64,000 nucleotides of DNA from Acanthosoma haemorrhoidale (taxonomy: Eukaryota > Arthropoda > Insecta > Hemiptera > Acanthosomatidae), in the NCBI GenBank assembly GCA_930367205.1, contig CAKNEZ010000002.1, positions 1,150,343-1,214,342 on the forward strand, read 5' to 3'. The position numbers and the translations under genes were made by a program. Below the pieces are notes generated by a model. That model saw nothing but the letters and a program-made list of their open reading frames with translations, had not been told where the DNA came from and did not search any database. Below, piece after piece: positions 45,364-54,618 of the stretch (position 1 is its first letter; every line of letters starts with the position of its first letter).

Positions 45364-48300
45364 TTATTCTTCTTTTATCAGTCTTCTTGGTTCCTTGATT
45401 AACCTTCCACTCTTGGTTCGGTATTCTTCAGTTTTATTTTGTTGAGTAGCAGATTTGGTTAAACTCATATCCTCAGAAACAGGTGGCTTTGGTGTTAGAC
45501 TCTTTGGTGGTGTGAACTGTGTAGAGATCGATTTACGAGTAACCACTGCTGGAGCTGATTCCATACGTTGTGGAGAGGAAACCACACTCTCCTTAAATTC
45601 AAAGTTTTGGGGTTCAGTTATAGGACGAAGAAACCATGAGTTGCGGCGGTACTTCACACCATCTTGGGTTTTAATAATGTAAGAGTTGGAGCCTTCATTT
45701 TGCTTAATAATTGTTGCTGGTATCCATTCACGAGGTGCTTTCTTCCATAGGATCTTTTCTCCATCACTGAAGGTTTTATGCGACGTTTTGCCTATGTCAG
45801 CATACCTTTTCTGCTCGCTTTGCCAATTCTTGAGTGTTTGTGTGACCTTGTCTGGGCTGATGAGTTGAGACTTAAGAACTGAGTCCAAACAAGGAATCAG
45901 GGTTTTCGTTCTTCTTCCCATGAGCCTTTGAGCTGGGGATCCAATGCTATCCCTCGGAATGTTGCGTTGATTCAGTAGTGCAAGGTGGATATCCGTGTTT
46001 TCCTTGGCGCATTTTCTTAGTAATAGTTTTGCTTCTTGTACATATCTTTCGATGAATCCGTTAGCCCGTGGAAAATGAGGGCTGGATACTTGATGGGTAA
46101 TGTTCCATGATGTGCTAAAGTCTTGAAATTCTTTGCTGCTATATTGTGGACCACCATCAGTTTTTAGTATATCAGGTATTCCATGAGTAGAGAACCAATT
46201 CTTTAGTTTAAGGATAACAGCTGCACTGGTGGTTATGTTGAGCACTTGAAAATCATAGAATCCTGAATATACATCAGCTATAATCAAGTAATCTTTTTGA
46301 TTCCAATGGAACAAATCAGATCCTAAAATTTCCCAGGGTCTAGTTGGTACCTGATTTAGGCACAGTTCTTCTTTTGGTTTATCTTTTTGAAGACACTGGC
46401 ATACTTGACATCTTGCCACAAAGTTTTTTATGTCTGAGGACATTTTGGGCCAAAATAAATTTTCTCTGGCGAGTTTTAAGCATGATTCAGCTCCTCTATG
46501 TCCTCGACGAATTTCATATAGAACCAAAGGCACCAATTTTTCTGGTACTACTATTTGGGCCCCTTTGATCATTACTCCTTCATAAAGAGCCAATTCTTCT
46601 CTGAAGCTGTAATAGGCTTTTAATTCATTAGATAATTCAGTTTTGGACGAAGGCCAACCATTCAAGATAAAATTTGACAACTGTCTCATAACAACATCTT
46701 CTTCTATAAGTGTTTTTAATTCCTCAAAACGTGTTTTTGAAAATGGTATACTTACATGTATAACTATGTCAACTGGCTCATCTTTTAATGCTTCATTTGC
46801 ACAATCCCTACTGAGCAAGTCAGCTATGTACAATTCGCTTCCTTTTTTGTATACTATATGAGGGTTGTATGGCATGACTTCGAATAAGATCCTCTGCAGC
46901 CTCGCTGGAGCACTATTGAGTGGTTTTTTGAATATTGCCTCTAATGGCTTATGATCAGTCTCAATGATTAACTTAGGATTCCCCCACACATATTCGTGGA
47001 ATTTTTTACACCCATTCAGAACAGCGGTGGCTTCTTTTTCGAGCTGGCTGTATCTAGTTTGAGCAGGAGTGAACGCGTTGGATGCATAAGCAACCGGTTG
47101 GTCATCCTGTAACAATACTGCACCCATCGAATGTTTTGATGCGTCAACTGAAATTTTTACCTCTTCTTTAGGGTTGTAGTAGCGCAAAACCGGAGCAGAT
47201 TTCAATTTGTTTTTTAAGTTAATGAATGCTTGATCTTGATCCTGATCCCAATGCCATTCTATGTCTTTTTGTTTGAGAAGTCGTAAAGGTGCTGTGATTT
47301 CAGAAAGGTTTTTTATGAACTTCGATAAGTATGTTACCATACCCAAGAATCTTTCCAATTCTTTTATTTTTGCCGGAGGTTTCAACCTATCAATACAAGC
47401 CACCTTTTCTTGATCTGCTTCAAGGCCCTTTTCGCTGATCACGTGACCCAGAAACTTAGTTTTTTGTACATTGAAGATACATTGTTCTTTGTTAAGTTTT
47501 AGCCCAACTTCCTGCAATTTTTTAAGGACTTTATCCGTTGTTTTCTTAAGTTCTTCTTCGGTTGGTGCATGAATTAATATATCATCAATTGCGACTTCCA
47601 CATTTTTTATTCCTTCCAGTGTAGCTGTCATGAAGGACTGGAACACTTCACTGGCACTTGATAAGCCGAATGGAAGACGTAAACAGCTGTATCGTCCCCA
47701 AGGAGTTGCAAAGGTTAAAAATTTTGAACTTCTCTGTGAAACTCGTAGCTGCCAAAATCCTTTTATACAGTCAATTTTTGTGTAAAATTTTGACCCATGC
47801 AACTTGGCGGCTATCTCTTCCATTGTTTGTAAAGGGAAGTGTCTTCTTTTAATATTTTTGTTCAGGTCAGTCAGGTCTAGACAAATTCTTGGTGATTTGT
47901 TTTTCCACACTACCACCATTAGTGAAACTGATGGAGTGGGTTCTATCATGGGAGAAATTATTTTATTGTAGACCATTTTGTCCAATTCTTGTTTTACCTG
48001 ATCTCTTACTGCATAAGGAATTTTGCAAAGTGGGTGTATTTTGAATGAAGGCTCATCAATCAGATCTATGTCATATTCATATTCTTTTACGCATCCCATA
48101 CCTTTGAACAAATCGTCATAGTTTATGGTCTCTATTCTTTTCACTAATCCAAGATTTTCACAAGAAGCCTTGCCCAAAACACACTGGTGTCCGGCTTCAA
48201 CTATCAGGAAAGTCAAATACTCTGTCTGACCCAGCCTAGTTTTTATTTTTACTTTAGATTCTCCCAGAACAGGCGTTCGATTATTGCAGAATGAAATCAG

Positions 48301-48927
48301 TGATTTGACGCATGATGGAATTATTTTTAGGCCACAGTTTTCTACTTCTGTGGTTGTTATTACATCTCCTTGGGCTCCTGTATCCAATTTAAAAGAGACT
48401 TTTTTGTTTCGTGGGAAATGTAATTCTTCTATCCAATCTGAAATTTGATTTGTTTTTGTATTTTTTAAATTTGTTTTATATTTTTGTGTCGTGCCTATAT
48501 ATATATCAATATTTTTATCAGTGTTTTCGTCATTACTCTTTAAGACCATTTCCACCTTTTTTGATGATAAACAACATTCTGTAAAATGACCCTTAAAATT
48601 ACATTTTTTACATTGAACTTTGTAAGCTGGACAAGCCCGTCTGCCATGGGTCGTATTACACCGCCTGCAATGGAATTGGTCGGGTTTGGCGTGTATTTTT
48701 TTGCTTTGATCCCGTCTGACAGCATTTATTTCCGATACGGATCCTTCACCACCTTTCATAGCCGACATGTGTTGTTTAGCTAACTCAGACGCCCTGCATA
48801 TTTTTACCGCATTATCGTATTTTAAATCTTCTACTTCCAATAATGTTTTTCTAGCCTCTGCGAACCATTTGTATGATTGTAACCATGATTTCCATGCTGT
48901 TGCCATGTTTGATTCCTGGGAAATCAT
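45364..48927 (-). CDS. Gypsy E gag-pol, single frame with shortened gag
   Basis: 1,187 codons without a stop. Gag: a short AWKSWLQSYKWF start, then directly LLEVEDLKYDNAVKICRASE, and knuckles CRRCNTTHGRRAC and CKKCNFKGHFTEC. Protease: KLDTGAQGDVI. RT: KIDCIKGFWQL, FGLSSASEVFQ and AIDDILIH (the usual aromatic first residue of YxDD is Ala). RNase H: SVDASKHSMGAVLL, EKEATAVL, ETDHKPL. Integrase: HRGAESCLKLAREN, CQVCQC, GSDLFHW, KTDGGPQYSS, NGFIERYVQ. Compared with the related gag at 62,562-63,425, roughly 115-120 capsid residues are missing between KWFA and KTLLEVED. Pol looks complete and may be enzymatically competent. Confidence 0.93.
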   Translation of the reverse strand: MISQESNMATAWKSWLQSYKWFAEARKTLLEVEDLKYDNAVKICRASELAKQHMSAMKGGEGSVSEINAVRRDQSKKIHAKPDQFHCRRCNTTHGRRACPAYKVQCKKCNFKGHFTECCLSSKKVEMVLKSNDENTDKNIDIYIGTTQKYKTNLKNTKTNQISDWIEELHFPRNKKVSFKLDTGAQGDVITTTEVENCGLKIIPSCVKSLISFCNNRTPVLGESKVKIKTRLGQTEYLTFLIVEAGHQCVLGKASCENLGLVKRIETINYDDLFKGMGCVKEYEYDIDLIDEPSFKIHPLCKIPYAVRDQVKQELDKMVYNKIISPMIEPTPSVSLMVVVWKNKSPRICLDLTDLNKNIKRRHFPLQTMEEIAAKLHGSKFYTKIDCIKGFWQLRVSQRSSKFLTFATPWGRYSCLRLPFGLSSASEVFQSFMTATLEGIKNVEVAIDDILIHAPTEEELKKTTDKVLKKLQEVGLKLNKEQCIFNVQKTKFLGHVISEKGLEADQEKVACIDRLKPPAKIKELERFLGMVTYLSKFIKNLSEITAPLRLLKQKDIEWHWDQDQDQAFINLKNKLKSAPVLRYYNPKEEVKISVDASKHSMGAVLLQDDQPVAYASNAFTPAQTRYSQLEKEATAVLNGCKKFHEYVWGNPKLIIETDHKPLEAIFKKPLNSAPARLQRILFEVMPYNPHIVYKKGSELYIADLLSRDCANEALKDEPVDIVIHVSIPFSKTRFEELKTLIEEDVVMRQLSNFILNGWPSSKTELSNELKAYYSFREELALYEGVMIKGAQIVVPEKLVPLVLYEIRRGHRGAESCLKLARENLFWPKMSSDIKNFVARCQVCQCLQKDKPKEELCLNQVPTRPWEILGSDLFHWNQKDYLIIADVYSGFYDFQVLNITTSAAVILKLKNWFSTHGIPDILKTDGGPQYSSKEFQDFSTSWNITHQVSSPHFPRANGFIERYVQEAKLLLRKCAKENTDIHLALLNQRNIPRDSIGSPAQRLMGRRTKTLIPCLDSVLKSQLISPDKVTQTLKNWQSEQKRYADIGKTSHKTFSDGEKILWKKAPREWIPATIIKQNEGSNSYIIKTQDGVKYRRNSWFLRPITEPQNFEFKESVVSSPQRMESAPAVVTRKSISTQFTPPKSLTPKPPVSEDMSLTKSATQQNKTEEYRTKSGRLIKEPRRLIKEE

Positions 48928-48951
48928 TAAAGGTCCCGGGTTTCGGCACCA
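48928..48951 (-). other. Gypsy E primer-binding site
   Basis: Immediately after the 5' LTR the minus strand reads TGGTGCCGAAACCCGGGA, a perfect-looking tRNA 3'-end complement with no spacer. The tRNA is not named here. Confidence 0.75.
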
Positions 48952-49113
48952 TGTAAGAATGACTTAATTAAATTAAGAATGAGGGTGTTAATAAGAACGA
49001 CCGACTTCATGGAATGTTAGAACAGAACTATATTGTAACAGCAAACAAAGGTTACGTATTATACAAGGCATAAACAAACTAATTCAAGTGACGTCATCAT
49101 TTGCCTGCTGACA
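48952..49113 (-). repeat. Gypsy E 5' LTR
   Basis: 162 bp, appears identical to 45,129-45,290. Confidence 0.95.
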
Positions 49114-49118
49114 GTCTC

Positions 49119-49669
49119 ATTTACCATTTACCTTTACTAACTGTATCCATCTCGAAAACGGCTGACCTGGAACCCACACACGAGGCTAAAAAGACAAGAA
49201 CTAAACAGACACTTTGGACAACTGTAAAGACTACTTCAAAGGACATCACCATCTCTCAATAGATCATAAATTACTAATCCTAATCGTTTCCTTCCACCAG
49301 ACATCATTTTCATTTACTTATCGTTCGATAAACTTAATAAGAAAATAGGTATAATTAGTAAGCACTCAAGATGCACACAAAGTCACAAAGCAAACTTATC
49401 ACCACGGTAGCTCGAATAGGACTGAACTAAGTTCCGGCCATCCACCCGCTTATATAGGCAAAATGAAGGAATGATCTAGAATCGTCTAGTGTAGAACAAT
49501 TGCGAAGCAATAATCCTTTGTTGCGCCGCCAGTGTGGCGGCAAACATCAATGGCTTTGAACTTTGATGTTTGCCGCCTCACTCTTTGATGATCACCGCCA
49601 CTCGGCTTGCTCGCTCACTTGATTCCATGAGTATGAGTAAGTAGTGTATTTTTTTTTTTTAAATTGGGT
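49119..49669. other. Unassigned, with a perfect hairpin
   Basis: No gene seen. At 49,536-49,550 and 49,563-49,577 a 15-bp perfect inverted repeat (GGCGGCAAACATCAA) encloses a 12-base loop. Confidence 0.5.
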
Positions 49670-49747
49670 TTTTCAAAATGTCTCGCGGGCCGGATCAAAT
49701 CTTACAGCGGGCCGGATCCGGCCCGCGGGCCGGCTGTTGCCCACATA
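49670..49747 (-). mobile_element. hAT-like transposon terminus fragment
   Basis: On the minus strand the segment reads GTGGGCAAC followed by alternating GGCCCGCGGGCC and GGATCCGGCCCGC strings, the look of hAT-family ends. Only one end is present, fused to an inverted U1 fragment. Confidence 0.5.
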
Positions 49748-49802
49748 CGCTCTAGGGGAACCACGTTGTTGATCACGGTAGGCCCCCACGCCAGGTAAGT
49801 AT
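49748..49802 (-). pseudogene. U1 snRNA 5' fragment, inverted
   Basis: The minus strand starts ATACTTACCTGGCGTGGGGG at 49,802, the canonical U1 5' end, runs through stem-loop I (CGTGATCAACAACGTGG) and stops after about 55 bases. The 25 bases upstream of the start match those upstream of the U1 copy at 51,498. It is the only one of the three copies with an unchanged 5' splice-site-pairing sequence. Confidence 0.82.
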
Positions 49803-50847
49803 GCTATAATTTGGGAAAATCCGATAGACACCCGAAGAGAGTGCTATGGGATGATAAACATTTACCCTAAATACCCTCCTGTAATAAATACCCAACGGCT
49901 AATAGTTTTCGGATTTCTTCAGGCGGAGGTTTATCTGTGGGCTAAGGATAAACAGGCACCAAAATATTATTGCGGGAGTCACTCGATTGATACCCCCTCT
50001 CTACCTGAGGAACTAACTGATTGACTGACATTGATGACGAGACTCATGATTTTTCCCCTTCCCTCTCTCGACTATTAGCCGTTGGGTATTTATTACAGGA
50101 GGATATTAAGGATAAATGTTTATCATCCCATAGCACTCTCTTCGGGTGTCTAAATCATTAGGAATAAATTAAACTATGATTTTCAAGAGGCAAACGGCAC
50201 TATAATTCCAAATTCAAGATTGCTTTCCTCGTAAATAAAGCTCCGTATTATTCAATTAGAAATACTACATACAATGTATATATCATATAATAGTTGGATT
50301 TGGCAGCGTCCGGTTACGATAATAACCATTTTTTATATTAAAGGATACCACGAACGATGTATGTTCTGGATATTAAAATAATTTTTAAGGGTATCTAGAG
50401 ACTATATCGCCGCTCCTCACGACGTCCTCGAAAGGTGGAGCCCAATGCGAGGGATAGCCGGCCCGACATATCATCAAATCTCCGACAAATTATATTTTCA
50501 ATATCAGCGATGAGCAAAATGATTTCATTTAAAAGAAAAGAAATTAAGTAAAATAATGATAAGGTGAGCCCAATTTTATATATTTCAAAGACAAAATAGA
50601 GAAAGCTATTTTTTAATTAGCTAATCACAACTGGGGTTTTTCATGTCAAAGACACTACTCCAGGGAAAAGACAGAATCAAACTTGTTAAAATGAAAAAAA
50701 AATTTATAAAAATAATAGTGGGGATAACGACTGAAAGGAACACTAGGTCGGGATCAGTAAATTTTTACGGCTTACTACATACAGGAGGAGGTTTTATCTG
50801 TGGGCTAAGGATAAACAGGCACCAAAATATTATTGCGGGAGTCACTC

Positions 50848-50921
50848 GATTGATACAATCATTCGAGATCATAGTTGGATTAGGGATTGATACAATCATT
50901 CGAGATCATAGTTGGATTAGG
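50848..50921 (+). repeat. 37-bp tandem duplication inside the U1 unit
   Basis: GATTGATACAATCATTCGAG and the following 17 bases occur twice in a row; block I has one copy only. Confidence 0.85.
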
Positions 50922-51436
50922 AATAATGATTCATAAATAAAGTGACAGCAAGATTCACTATTTAATTCGGCGGCAAAGTAATATTAAAAATAATTTAATG
51001 AACGGATCTCAGTGGATTCCTAACAAATAACATATACCCAATATTTTTTTATTTGTAACTCCAAAAATAAAAAATCTTATAAAATATTCTCATTAAAAAT
51101 ACTAGCAAATAAGATGAGGGAAATCTTAAAAATATAATAAATAATACGTTTTGGAGCGTTTACTAAATAGCTCGGGAGATAGTTCGCTTGAAGTTGAAAG
51201 GGTGGATACTGGGAATGAAGCTACACTATCGCCACCTGTGTAATCATTAGATAACCTGTGGGATCGAGAGGGATGCTGAGATATATGCACTCATACGGGT
51301 AGGAAAATGTTTTCGGTGCGTTTAAACTATTTATACTCGATAATATATTGTGTAGTAAGATAAATGAAACATTTTTTTTGTATACTACAGCATCTGGTTG
51401 TTCGCTCGACGCCCATTCATTTTTTCCGTATCCAGT

Positions 51437-51497
51437 TCAATCTCGCAAGTGAGGTTAGGTTTGACTTAACAGCTATCGGATTTTCCCAAATTATAGC
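51437..51497 (+). promoter_or_regulatory. U1 upstream region (candidate proximal sequence element)
   Basis: The 60 bases upstream of the U1 start include TTCAATCTCGCAAGTGAGG, kept in block I where the gene is lost, and CTATCGGATTTTCCCAAATT next to the start, kept in the inverted fragment. snRNA promoters of arthropods have a proximal element about 41-61 bases upstream and, for U1, no TATA box, which fits. The assignment rests on position and conservation. Confidence 0.5.
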
Positions 51498-51661
51498 ATA
51501 CTTACCTTGCGTGGGGGCCTACCGTGATCAACAACGTGGTTCCCCCAGAGTGAGGCTTTTCCATTGCACTTTGGTTTAACTGACCCCTGCGAATACCCCA
51601 AATGCGGGTATCTCGGGCGCGTAACTTCCGGTATTTGGGACTGCGTTCGCGCTTTCCCATT
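51498..51661 (+). ncRNA. U1 snRNA gene (or recent pseudogene)
   Basis: U1 pairs with 5' splice sites in pre-mRNA splicing. Visible parts: 5' end ATACTTACCTTGCG (canonical except G11 to T), stem-loop I with CGTGATCAACAACGTGG (the 70K-binding loop differs from the usual ATCACGAAG at two bases), the U1A-binding loop CCATTGCACTTTGG, the conserved CTGACCCCTGCGAATACCCC long-stem segment, and stem-loop IV GGGACTGCGTTCGCGCTTTCCC split here by its TTCG loop. Length of about 164 matches U1. The Sm-site position reads TAACTTCCGG, poor compared with an AATTTNTGG site, so assembly is doubtful. Function cannot be judged from one copy. Confidence 0.85.
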
Positions 51662-52559
51662 ATAATTTCACCACAAACAATTAATATAAGGGAAGGTGTA
51701 CAGGGGAGACCTACCTCTACTGTAGACCTACCTGTAGGGTCTCGTTCCGGACGTACGCTTTCCGCTGTTTGCACTTAGTGCAAGCTTTTCACAAGCCCAC
51801 ACCTAGTTTGTTGACATACAGACATATAATCAAGCATCACCACCGTCTGTTTAATCAAAAATACAACCACAGCTTCAGACTCATTCCCGTCGTCCACGTC
51901 TTACCTCGTTCTCTCTCTCTCTCTACCCACTTACGACTACCCCCTCCATACCTGATGAACTAACTGCCTGACTGACATTGATGACGAGATTCATAATTTT
52001 TCCCCTTTCCCCACTTCGAACCAGAGACAATCCTCCACAATGAGATGATCATTGTATCTCATCATCTCAATACCGCGTCGTCATACCTAGCCAAAAGTTT
52101 CCGTGAAAATTGATTGATTGATTGATTGTTTGATCAATGTTTTTGGTACAATAAGGAAAATTCAAAATCGAATGGTTTAGTTTTTTTCTGGGCTCTACTT
52201 TAATTAAATATTTGGATAATTATGTCTAGAAGAGACTAAATATATAAAAATTGGAAGGGGAGCTCACCGCGTATCGTATAGATAGATATAACATCGGACT
52301 GAGCATCGGCATGGGTTGATATTCGCCTGCATCCGGCTCTCCCCCGGGCAAAATGGAGCCTAACGTTTCCCGCCCATCTAATGGGTCCAAGAGCAAGTGT
52401 TAATGGGACGCACCTCCGTTTCCTGGATAGGCCGAACGAAGGCCTAAAGAAATCCGAAAACTATTAGCCGTCGGGTATTTATTACTGGAGGATATTTAAG
52501 ATAAATGTTTTTCATCCCATAGCACTCTCTTCGGGTGTTTAAATCATTAGGAATAAATC

Positions 52560-52727
52560 TGTAAAAAATAATATAGATGTGGCATTGGCCTCTACTTTGT
52601 ACTTACATCAAGATCAATATATACATATGTAACATATGGCCTCATTGTAACTAAAACAACTATGGAGGAATACACGAGTTAACCTAGCGTCTGTGTTTTA
52701 TCTATGTAATCCCAATATATTTCTACA
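52560..52727 (+). repeat. Copia 5' LTR
   Basis: 168 bp, TG...CA, three differences from 57,944-58,111. Confidence 0.93.
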
Positions 52728-52746
52728 GGTTATGGGCCCAGTCATG
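52728..52746 (+). other. Copia primer-binding site (internal initiator-tRNA type)
   Basis: GGTTATGGGCCCAGTC directly follows the LTR. Drosophila copia and relatives use a half-molecule of initiator methionine tRNA and carry this kind of site. Confidence 0.85.
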
Positions 52747-53309
52747 TTTAAAAAGTACTTTGTGTGAGTAAAGGAAATTTTACCGGTTGTTTGTTTTTGG
52801 ATAGTGACGTGTTTTGTGCTGGAAAAGAAAAATTAACGTGAGAGACAGTCATGGCTACGGGACACACGTTAACATACCCTCAGTTGACGGACAATAATTT
52901 TCACAACTAGAAATTCAGAGTGTTAATGTTATTAGATGAAAAAGGTGTAAAATCAGTACTGGATAAAGATGTGGATATCACTAGCAGCAACAAGGAATTG
53001 GACAAGAAAGCCAAAAACATTATTATCAACTGTATTACCGATCGCCATATTGATAACGTGAGAAGTTGTGGAACGGCAAACGACATGATGTCTGCTTTAA
53101 GCAACATTTTTGAAAGAAAAAGTGCTATATCAAAACTACTGGTACGTAAAAAACTTTTAATTTTAAAGTGTACGACTTCTCTACAAGAACATTTTAATAA
53201 ATTTGACAATCTCGTGAGGGACCTCGAGTCAATGGGCTCTAAACTCGAACAAGACGATCTCGTTTGTCACCTACTATTGACAATCCCAAACGAATACGAA
53301 AAAGTAGTT

Positions 53310-53413
53310 ACTGTTTTGGAAGCAATGGATACCGAATTAACTCTCGATTTTGTTAAATCTCGATTACTAGATGCTGAACTAAAAATTAATCACATACAAA
53401 ATTGTAGTGATGA
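53310..53413 (+). repeat. Long target-site duplication, left copy
   Basis: About 104 bases of copia gag directly before LINE copy 3; they recur at 54,515-54,618 with two mismatches. Confidence 0.88.
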
Positions 53414-54514
53414 AGACTTGCGAAATCAGGAACAAGATCCAAAGTCATGACTCACATGGGACATGGGAACTTGTTCAGAAGAATTGATGAGGACGAGGTG
53501 CTGTCAATGCACTCTGACCTACAAGTTAAGAAACACACAGACGTTTTATACTGTGCGGAAAACACAAAGACCAAACCACATAAACTGTGTAATGGGATTA
53601 ATTGCTATACAGACGGCTCACTAACAGAAAACGGATCAGGGGCCGGCATATGGAGGAAAGATAAACCAGAATCTGGGATTTCTATTCCTTTAGGTAGACA
53701 CACCTCGGTCTTTCAGGCCGAAGTGATGGCGATCAATGTCTGTACCCAAACCTTAATTGGGGAGGGTGTAAGAAACAGACTGATCACAATTTTCACGGAT
53801 AGCCAGGCAGCCATTGGCGCCCTGAGAAGCTATACGACCAGATCTTATTTGGTTGAGGAGTGTAAAAACAACTTAAACACACTCTCGCTAGCTAATAAGG
53901 TTAGAATCGACTGGGTGCCAGGACACACAGGCATCACAGGCAATGAGAAGGCAGATGGCCTTGCAAGGGTGGGCTCAGAACAGACACCTCTTGCACCTGA
54001 ACCCATATGTGGTATCAGCCTCAGCTACGCTAAAAGGCGTATAAAATTAGCTTTAGAGGACAAGGCAAGACTTTCTTGGAGAGAAACTAAGCAACAGGAA
54101 CACTCGAAACTGTTTCTTAATGGACCCTGTAAGAGAAGAAGCTCAGCACTTTTATCAATGGACAGGTGGACACTCAAAAGTGTGACAGGACTCTATACAG
54201 GTCATTGTCGGTTAAATAAACACCTCTTTAATTTGGGGATAGTGGGATCACCAATCTGCAGATTCTGCAAGAAAGAGGGAGAAACGGCACGTCATATAAT
54301 ATGTGACTGTGATAACTTAGCTAGAAGGCGATACCTTCACTTTGGTAGTGATCGCATTGTAGACCCCAAACTATGTGAACTGATCGATCCATTCAGTATC
54401 CTCAGATTTGCAAAGGCCGTGGGCCTGTCACATATATAGGACAGGGACATGGACGGCGCACAATAGTTCTCATTGAGGCCGTGGTGCACAAATGCCGGAA
54501 CAAATAATAATAAT
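53414..54514 (+). mobile_element. LINE copy 3, 5'-truncated
   Basis: Same family as copies 1 and 2, beginning inside the end of the RT region (matching position about 4,298 of copy 1) and ending with a short TAA repeat tail. Inserted in copia gag. Confidence 0.92.
53447..54439 (+). CDS. LINE ORF2 C-terminal part: RNase H and zinc motif, intact frame
   Basis: 330 open codons hold the whole RNase H (YTDGSLTENGSGAG, FQAEVMAI, FTDSQAA, GNEKADGLA) and CRFCKKEGETARHIICDC. Trp is present where copy 2 has TGA. There is no promoter of its own and no RT or endonuclease, so it is an open but orphan remnant, kept open because it is recent. Confidence 0.85.
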   Translation: MTHMGHGNLFRRIDEDEVLSMHSDLQVKKHTDVLYCAENTKTKPHKLCNGINCYTDGSLTENGSGAGIWRKDKPESGISIPLGRHTSVFQAEVMAINVCTQTLIGEGVRNRLITIFTDSQAAIGALRSYTTRSYLVEECKNNLNTLSLANKVRIDWVPGHTGITGNEKADGLARVGSEQTPLAPEPICGISLSYAKRRIKLALEDKARLSWRETKQQEHSKLFLNGPCKRRSSALLSMDRWTLKSVTGLYTGHCRLNKHLFNLGIVGSPICRFCKKEGETARHIICDCDNLARRRYLHFGSDRIVDPKLCELIDPFSILRFAKAVGLSHI

Positions 54515-54618
54515 ACTGTTTTGGAAGCAATGGATACCGAATTAACTCTCGATTTTGTTAAATCTCGATTACTAGATGCTGAACTAAAAATTAATCACAT
54601 ACAAAATGGTAGTGGTGA
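54515..54618 (+). repeat. Long target-site duplication, right copy
   Basis: Partner of 53,310-53,413; the copia gag reading continues from here. Confidence 0.88.

Larger units (their letters stand above)
45129..49113 (-). mobile_element. Gypsy E, young insertion, 3,985 bp
   Basis: Two LTRs of 162 bp appear identical base for base, and GTCTC flanks both sides (45,124-45,128 and 49,114-49,118), a 5-bp target duplication. A single gag-pol frame fills the interior. Identical LTRs mean little time since insertion. Gag carries a large internal deletion, so the copy probably used proteins from a full-length relative. Confidence 0.95.
49803..52559 (+). repeat. U1 repeat array, block III (one full 2,389-bp period)
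   Basis: Contents: an inverted piece of spacer (49,825-49,921), a short forward piece (49,922-49,998), a short spacer piece (49,999-50,070), then a full unit from 50,072 to 52,460, and 99 bases of the next unit (52,461-52,559), cut by the copia LTR. The anchor CTATTAGCCG occurs at 50,072 and again at 52,461, giving a period of 2,389 bases. All forward blocks keep the order seen in blocks I and II. Confidence 0.87.

Noticed and set aside
50760..50830. U4-like string (GAGGTTTTATC) as a second snRNA in the U1 unit
   Set aside because: Only a few bases agree with U4; the surrounding sequence does not fold or align like U4.
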